NCBI GenBank assembly: GCA_035610835.1
Contig: CM069446.1
Coordinates: forward strand, 3,908,075-3,972,074
Reading direction: 5' to 3'
DNA: 64,000 bases
DNA from: Ophiura sarsii
Taxonomy: Eukaryota > Echinodermata > Ophiuroidea > Amphilepidida > Ophiuridae
Shown here: piece by piece, positions 57,594 to 64,000 of the stretch
Numbering within the stretch: the first letter of the stretch is position 1
How the letters are laid out: every line of letters starts with the position of its first letter
The notes under the pieces: model-generated
Database searches by the model: none
Seen by the model: the letters and a program-made list of their open reading frames with translations, nothing else
Told to the model about the DNA's origin: nothing
Translations under genes and position numbers: made by a program

Positions 57594-58340
57594 AAGTGTT
57601 TACTTGGAAATAAATGCTCATGTTGATTGTGAGGCGATGCAATTTTGAAGTCAAAAACTTCCAACAAACAAGCAATCGGCCGGCTCTTTTATTTCTCCGT
57701 CGTTGTTAAAAATGAACCAAATAAAAGAGAGAATATCCTTATAAATATATATGAGTTGTAATAATGTGATTTGGTATTAAAGGGAAGTAAAAAACAAACT
57801 CACCAAAAAACACGTGTTCAATTTAGGGAATTACAAATATGGTCGCCGGTAGGCATCTTCAAATTGTCAAGATTGTGAAAATTACAGCCTGATTGAGGTT
57901 TACTCTAATCTATTTGGTTTACTCTCATGAATCAATTATTGTGATACACTTTTGATTCTTAGTGTTGTTTTCAATAGAAAATCCAAGATCGGTTACCAGT
58001 TAACGTATTTCAAAATTGTTAACTTTAGAATCTTCTGAACCAGTAAATCTAGAAACACGATGTAGGTGTCTTTCTTGCCTAATCTTACGATCAGAAATTC
58101 ATCGTTGGTTCTGACATGTTGGATGGCTACCAGCGGCCATATTGGGATATCAATAAACGTAGCTTAGTTCCATTGACCAACAATGAACGCACACACGCAA
58201 CACACCAAGCACGCCAATCATGCTCTTTCAAACTGGTATTTCACCAACTTGTCTGCATTTCTTAATTTTCTTTCACCCATCACAATATTAAAGTGTTCAC
58301 TTTCATTGACTGATACATCTAAAGGACAACGTGGTTATCA
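57594..58340. repeat. Spacer block duplicated from 29200-29940
   Basis: Direct copy (GTGTTTACTTGGAAATAAAT start). Contains no gene. Confidence 0.85.
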
Positions 58341-58342
58341 TC

Positions 58343-58815
58343 AAAATAAAGGGGAAGAATCTTGATTTATGAAAAAAGTCAAGAAAGTTTGACAAGTTAA
58401 AATAAACATTTTCTTTATTTTCATTTTGAGTATCAACTAAGATTGTTGTTTCATGTCAACGCTGAAAAAAAAATAGTGGTGTGTTTCAAATAATTATCAT
58501 ATTTAACGGAAACCTCAAGTTATTTGAATCTAGTTTAGGACCTAGAAAATACATGAAAATAATGTTGTGACGCTGATTTACAGTAATTCTAGATATTTCA
58601 ATAATTATCATTTAGGCCATGATTTACTTGAACTGGCAACACTTGTCCAACCGTGTACGAATCTTAATAACGTATACGTGGACAGCAATTCCAGCCGACT
58701 CGCCACGCCAGGAGGTTATCAATTATGAGTTAGGCCACGTTTAATTTACACAACAGGTGATGCTCCTGATTGACAGAAACTCCGATTGGTACGCTTCGTG
58801 TTAGTTTAATAAAGG
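58343..58815. repeat. Inverted copy of 31010-31397
   Basis: Reverse complement of the B-C spacer, including GGAGGTTATCAA and TGGACAGCAATT phrases. The rest of the inverted block lies at 61580-61945. Confidence 0.85.
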
Positions 58816-61580
58816 ATTATGGTACAGTGTAAAACCCCAGAAAAGTGCTTCCCGTAAGACATTCCGTTACCCCTATCGTGTTGGAGCACGCGATTGGTAT
58901 AGACATGTGGGGTATTGTCTCCTCGATCAGAATATCGCTGTTAGTAAATTAAAATCGTGTGCTAATTAGCTTTAATTAACCAACATAAAGAACCAATACC
59001 TAAATTTTAATGCAGTATATACTATTTTAGCAACACTACTCTATTGAATTTACGGCGAACTCACTAATGTGTTTCTTTGTGCTGCTATTGAATGGAGTTG
59101 CCACCTCCAGTTCGAATCCCATTGATCTTGAATATTTTTAAGGAAACAAACGCGAGTTTCTTTTAGGAATATTTACTAGTATTGTTCCCAGGTATGCAGC
59201 TATTGCTCGTAAATCCGACGTCATTCGTCTTAGCATGCTGTATTCAGCTCTGTGTACTAAGGTGTGACACGGAGGGACTAGATTCTCTGAATCGTCAGAT
59301 AGCTACGGACGAGTTCGGGACTGACAAGGTTATTTTATTGAATAATTTTAGAAGCATAATCAAAGCTAGCTACTTGGCAATAAGGATATCGATTTAAAAT
59401 GATCATGAGTTAAACAGTTTCATGTTTGGAAAAGGGACGAGATGTCTATATTTTATTCCTTGATATTGAAACAAGTGATTGCAACCAATATCGAGGTCCG
59501 TATTTAATTATGTTATAACTACATGATTAATTTAATAAAATCCTAAATAAAAATAAAAATAATTCAATATTTGACATTCTCATTTTTGGACGCGGGCGGG
59601 ATACAGTACGCCTAAACACAGAAGAGTCCATTTTAATTGGCCTAGAACACCACGAGTCATTATATTGAGTGTTAACTTCGGGATTGTTTAATTTGAAATA
59701 GGCTAATTTATGCTTTTATACGACATCGTATTGGTATATAATTTGTTTCCCGTAGTTTTAGCAATCTCTTTAGCGGCATTTAATTTGTTTGTGGTTTCGG
59801 GTTGTTATATCAGTTGAGGATCCTGATAAAAACCCACGTTAAATGCTGTGAAATTTAAGCCAAGATCTAGATGGCCTTTTTTAAATGAGGTTAACTTGTC
59901 TTTAAGATGTGTTGCAATTGATTCACCGTCGACGCGTCAATACTCGTGGCAGATCCCTATAAGTGCTAGACTCATTGAACTGCATATAAATCTCATATGG
60001 TAGTATTCAGGTCACTCACTTAACAACCAATGATTTCTCCTACAACAAGCCATAATAGGCCTATGCCTTAAATTTCGATTCCAATTGCCACTGCACCATG
60101 CACTTAAAACAATATTGGTCTAGGATAGATCAACTTTGTGTGTAAAATTATCAATCGATCACTCTTCATTTGAATAAAATAAACAAATAAAAACGTAAGA
60201 ATTAAAAATAAAGCCCCTTTTCAAGGTCAATTAAACCAACTGAAAAGGGGGGTAAATTTGTACTTATTTCTAGACATTTGTTTACGTGTTTTGTGTCACT
60301 TTCGTGGTCATTTGATACAAAAATGGGTGACTAAAAACAAGAAATTGAACTTTATTTAAATTGTAGTTGGTGTATAGTTAGTTGGCTATCATGAAAGGGG
60401 TTATTGTTTACGAGTGCATAAGGTAGTCTTCCTACACATGGTGCACATGATAGACGAATAACTGCAGCTCCAGTTCGAGGCCCACGACGCAAGGACGATA
60501 ACCAGGGGTCGAAAAGGCTGGTCCATATCTTTGAAAAGGCATACATTAGGAATGTTTGTAAATAAACATTATTTATTTTAATTTTCTTTAAATATGTCGT
60601 TTACTCTCCTATCCTGACAGGTCCTAATTAAGTTTAGAAACTGTTGCACACCAATAACACTAATGATAGGTGTAAATTCCCGCACGGTGCTGTTTATATG
60701 GATATTATGCCGGCAGGTGAAGATATCAATGTAATAATTCATGAATGCTATCTACTGAAGATAGCAATATAGCATATGTTATCTGAAGATAGCAATGTAA
60801 TATTATACTATCTACTTAAGATAGCAATATAACATACGGTCATCTACTGAAGATAGTAATGTTATATGGGTACTATCTACTGAAGATAGAAATGTAACGC
60901 CGTGTGTTTATCTACTGAAGAAAGCTATTGGGTTTATCTAAGTGACGAATGCAATACTATTTGGGTGCTATCTACTGTAGATAGCAGACATCCGAGTGTA
61001 ATGGTTTGTTTGTTTGCTTATTCGCCAATTGCACTACACCTTAACCAGCTTTAAACTAAGGCCTCACATGCAACAACAAAACCTTTAGAGATTTTTGTTA
61101 TTCTCCAAAAGAACTATAATATATGGATAGCAACAGCAACACTCCTATTCAATTTCCTTTGGGTACCGGTGCTGTTGACAAATTAGGTGCCATTGTAATG
61201 ATTGCAGGTATTAAATCGATTTCACTAAAAAACAGTTCCGCTAATCCCCGTGATTCCAAAGCTATAAAAGGGCAACCCACTCAGTCCATTTCAATAGCGT
61301 CTTCCCACTCAATAGACAGCAGATAAAGCAATCGATTCACAAATGACGGTCATTTGAATGGAAAGTGATGGTACATTGGTATATGCTATAACTACTTTTA
61401 GGGACTGCAGTTTTGTTTTGCTTAATTAGGGTACTTAGCACATTATTTTAATTTACCAACAGCGGTATTCATATCGGGGAGAACAAATACTACACGACTA
61501 CATAAATCGCATGCTCCAACACGATAGGGGTAACGGAAATTATGTTAATGAGCTACCTTTTCCTCTACCATTAGTCAAAA
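58816..61580. mobile_element. 2.8-kb element with 34-bp inverted repeats
   Basis: Inverted repeats at 58862-58895 and 61505-61538 match at 33 of 34 bases (core ACCCCTATCGTGTTGGAGCA), set about 45 bases inside the edges. The edges are inferred from the uninterrupted site at about 31030. The interior holds the GATA array and no clear transposase. Superfamily not recognised. Confidence 0.75.
60720..60995. repeat. Array of GCTATCTACTGAAGATAGC hairpins (inverted GATA sites)
   Basis: Seven or eight variants of CTATCTACTGAAGATAG, 30-45 bp apart. Each can pair as a hairpin and each presents two WGATAR sites in opposite orientation. Confidence 0.85.
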
Positions 61581-63079
61581 TGCCGGGTACTGTTTACTAT
61601 ATATGAGTAAGTTGAACGTTCAATGAATAAATAATAATGCATGTTAAACTAAGCTCTGTGTGTTTTTGATTCCCCTCTCCGCCATGCGAGTAATTCCCCA
61701 AAGGCACGTCATAAAATATCATCAAATGCAAACATTAGCAACTTATTGCAATAGTTCATGCTGTCATGCTGAACTCTACTTCAATTATTTTCTTTTACTT
61801 TTCACGCACACATAATATTTATCTGAGTATGTCTTATTTTTCAATTGATAATAATGGTAAACTTTCCACGCACATAATCAGCTGAAAAGTAAAAGTATAG
61901 TGCACATAATAATGAAAACCCAAACATAAAATATTTGTTAATTATTGTTAATTGCTTGCTAAATATTCACATCAAATATTCAATAATCTTTTTTTTGCAT
62001 ATTTCAAGCATGTTTTCGTATTAGATTATCATTGTGAAGATTGAAATAATACATGGTTGGACAACATTGAAAAATAAAATAATTCATTAAAAGTGAACTA
62101 TTCTGTGCGTGAGAAACAACACACAAGGTCTTATTCTGACACCAAGCAACAAATGTTTGCAGTGTGATTAATATTTGCACTGTATTTATTTACTTTTCAG
62201 CTGATTTTGTGTATATACAGGCTGTCATTTGAAAGGGAATTTTCTGACCTGCTTGTGACTCCTTGATTTGATTGGATGGGCCTTATCAATATAATCTAGC
62301 GACTAGCCTAAACTAGTCCAGCTTAGGACTGATTAACATCAAAAAAGGTTTATCCTAATTGGTAGTAAAAGTAGTATAAATTCTCGCTCAAATTGAAGTG
62401 CTTGCGCAAATTACCCAAAAGAAATCAAATATTAAGCTACAATTAATTGCATAGGTCAGTTTCGTGCCAGCATTTTAAATAAATATCCATCGATAAAAAA
62501 CGACGGCTATTTGGCAGATTGTTACACCTAACGTATTTCAAATCGTATACTTCCAACATCTTCTGAACCATTCAATCCAGAAACACGATGTAGGTGTTGT
62601 AACTACGTACATGGAAAAGTGCATATTATTTGCTTTTATATAAAGTTATAACGGAGGAGATAGTGCTTATTGAGTTACGTTGAAGTTAAAGTTCCGCGTA
62701 AATATTCAAATATTTATTCTGTGGTCTGTCATGGATAATATGGATGAAAATATGTTTTTCTGCTCAAATTCAACTAAATGTCAACCTTTAGTAGATAGAT
62801 TGTTATTTATTTTATTGATATATGTTCAATTACAACCTGAATGACGATGTCTGCAAATGAAAAGTGGCCTAAACTGAATTGTAACATGCCTGAGGAGAAT
62901 TGCCATAATTTGATGACGAAAGCTCCAAAAAGGATAGAAAGAAAATCTTATTACGTATTAAAGATTGCTAAACGTGATTATTAGTACTTCACATTCATGT
63001 TAGATATTATTAATGGCTAAAACAAATCATGTTTTACATGGGAGAATTGTTTGACACGCCCTGTATATGTACTAGTGAT
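61581..63079. other. C-D spacer, no gene seen
   Basis: 61581-61945 is the inverted copy of 29953-30330 plus 30969-31010; 61945-63079 is a direct copy of 31400-32690 with small indels. Confidence 0.7.
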
Positions 63080-63167
63080 CTTTCTCATAATATATGGTGT
63101 CACGATTTATGTTATCAGATACTGCTTATCACTAATGCACCGGAGAAGTACACTTTGTCGCATCTGT

Positions 63168-63445
63168 ATTGTGTACGACGCCCATCACTTGTTTACAATG
63201 TTTTCAAGCTAAAATGACTACCGTATACATGTGAGAGTTATCTTTTTGTTTTCTGGATGTTAAAATATTGCACCTGTAATATTTTAAATAATCTACGATG
63301 TCATAGATTGTGTACGACGCCCATCACTTGTTTACAATGTTTTCAAGCTAAAATGACTACCGTATACGCGTGAGAGTTATCTTTTTGTTCTCTGGATGTA
63401 CAAATATTGCACCTGTGATCTTTCAAATAATCTACGATGTCATAG
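63168..63445. repeat. 138-bp direct duplication in the 3' flank of copy D
   Basis: ATTGTGTACGACGCCCATCA begins at 63168 and again at 63306. Copies B and C have it once. Confidence 0.9.
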
Positions 63446-63476
63446 ATAGATTTGATCTCGAGAACTTGCACATACT

Positions 63477-63613
63477 CTATAATGACCTAGAATTGTGATG
63501 TTTTACATATTTGTTAATGTCGTAAATAAGTAAAGGGATCAAAGAAAAAAGTGGAACAAACCCAAGGAACAGAAATGACGCCGTGTAATTTCCAAATTTG
63601 TCAAAAAGCCATC
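63477..63613 (-). CDS. SLC16/MCT-like transporter copy D, exon 4 (partial gene)
   Basis: Last coding exon of a fourth copy: 137 nt, acceptor CAG at 63614-63616, stop TAG at 63477-63479, open. It encodes WLFDKFGNYTASFLFLGF, TM12 and the NSRSL end, nearly identical to copies B and C. Exons 1-3 must lie beyond the right edge. Whether the whole copy is functional cannot be told. Confidence 0.85.
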
Positions 63614-64000
63614 CTGTAAAATAAAACAGAAAAAACGTATTATTATGATTAGATTATTCATGGAATTATATCAAAATCTTAACTTAGCTGATTGTCTTCT
63701 TTGCTGACGGACGGTCGGGAATTTTGTTTCCCTCTAAACCTCGATCTAACACACGCTCTTCTGATTGTTATAATGAGTATCCTGCAAATAAACAAACTTT
63801 GATTTTCCTTTTAACTCTCCTGTACTATCGAATAGCTCGTCGTGAAATTGATTGCTACATGAAAGGCTTATTGCTAGACACATTCAAATAATCGATATCA
63901 CCTATTATCTCGTTCAAACACATTTTTCATGTCAATGAACTTTAATTATTACGGTGAAGCTGTCGCTGGTCGTCAGAGTAAAAAAAATTACTCTAGAGTT
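63614..64000. other. Start of intron 3 of copy D
   Basis: Matches intron 3 of copy C (33083-33430) and of copy B (5816-6180). No other feature. Confidence 0.7.

Noticed and set aside
59182..59397. 71-aa plus-strand open frame with possible splice-like borders
   Set aside because: Acceptor- and donor-like sites can be drawn around it, but no homology or neighbouring exon supports it.
60352..60546. 64-aa minus-strand open frame followed by AATAAA
   Set aside because: Protein-like in parts (SLRRGPRTGAAVI) but short, unrecognised and inside a TIR element; not enough to call a gene.

Overview
The window is eukaryotic, AT-rich and very rich in transposons. Introns with GT/AG borders, non-LTR retrotransposons with (TTA)n or (AGT)n tails, dozens of MITEs and minisatellites, and a metazoan-type histone mRNA stem-loop all point to an animal. 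The repeat style and the transporter family fit a marine invertebrate deuterostome such as an echinoderm or hemichordate, but the species cannot be fixed from sequence alone.

The only host protein-coding genes I can support are four head-to-tail copies, all on the minus strand, of one four-exon transporter gene. It belongs to the monocarboxylate transporter (SLC16/MCT) group of the major facilitator superfamily. Copy A shows only exon 1 (361-565); its other exons lie off the left edge. Copy B is complete in layout (22511 down to 5679), but a TAA in exon 3 (11476-11478) truncates it. Copy C (40004 down to 32946) is open throughout and encodes 432 residues. Copy D shows only its last exon (63477-63613). 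Exon lengths (205, 141, 816/822 and 137 nt), intron phases and flanking sequence agree among copies, so the cluster arose by tandem duplication of a unit of roughly 17 to 30 kb.

The rest is introns and intergenic DNA full of mobile elements. Because the duplicated copies serve as each other's empty sites, many insertions can be bounded exactly: a Tx1/L1-like LINE at 6968-9201 in intron 3 of B, a CR1-group LINE at 24049-27563, a TTAA-flanked MITE at 14490-14843, hAT-type elements at 19945-20200 and 47812-50593, and a ~6.7 kb foldback element at 50929-57593 carrying its own nested LINE and MITE. A ~1.4 kb block present once in each of the B-C and C-D spacers is inverted between them.

The less ordinary signals are these: a TIR element whose interior holds a perfect histone 3' stem-loop; repeats that pair a degenerate tRNA with an octamer/TATA promoter like that of histone H2B genes; three X-box (RFX-type) palindromes within 480 bp, plus two more near the ends of the foldback element; two arrays of inverted GATA sites; several perfect or near-perfect hairpins; and an unexplained coding-like patch at 10030-10240. 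Nothing bacterial, viral or CRISPR-like was seen.
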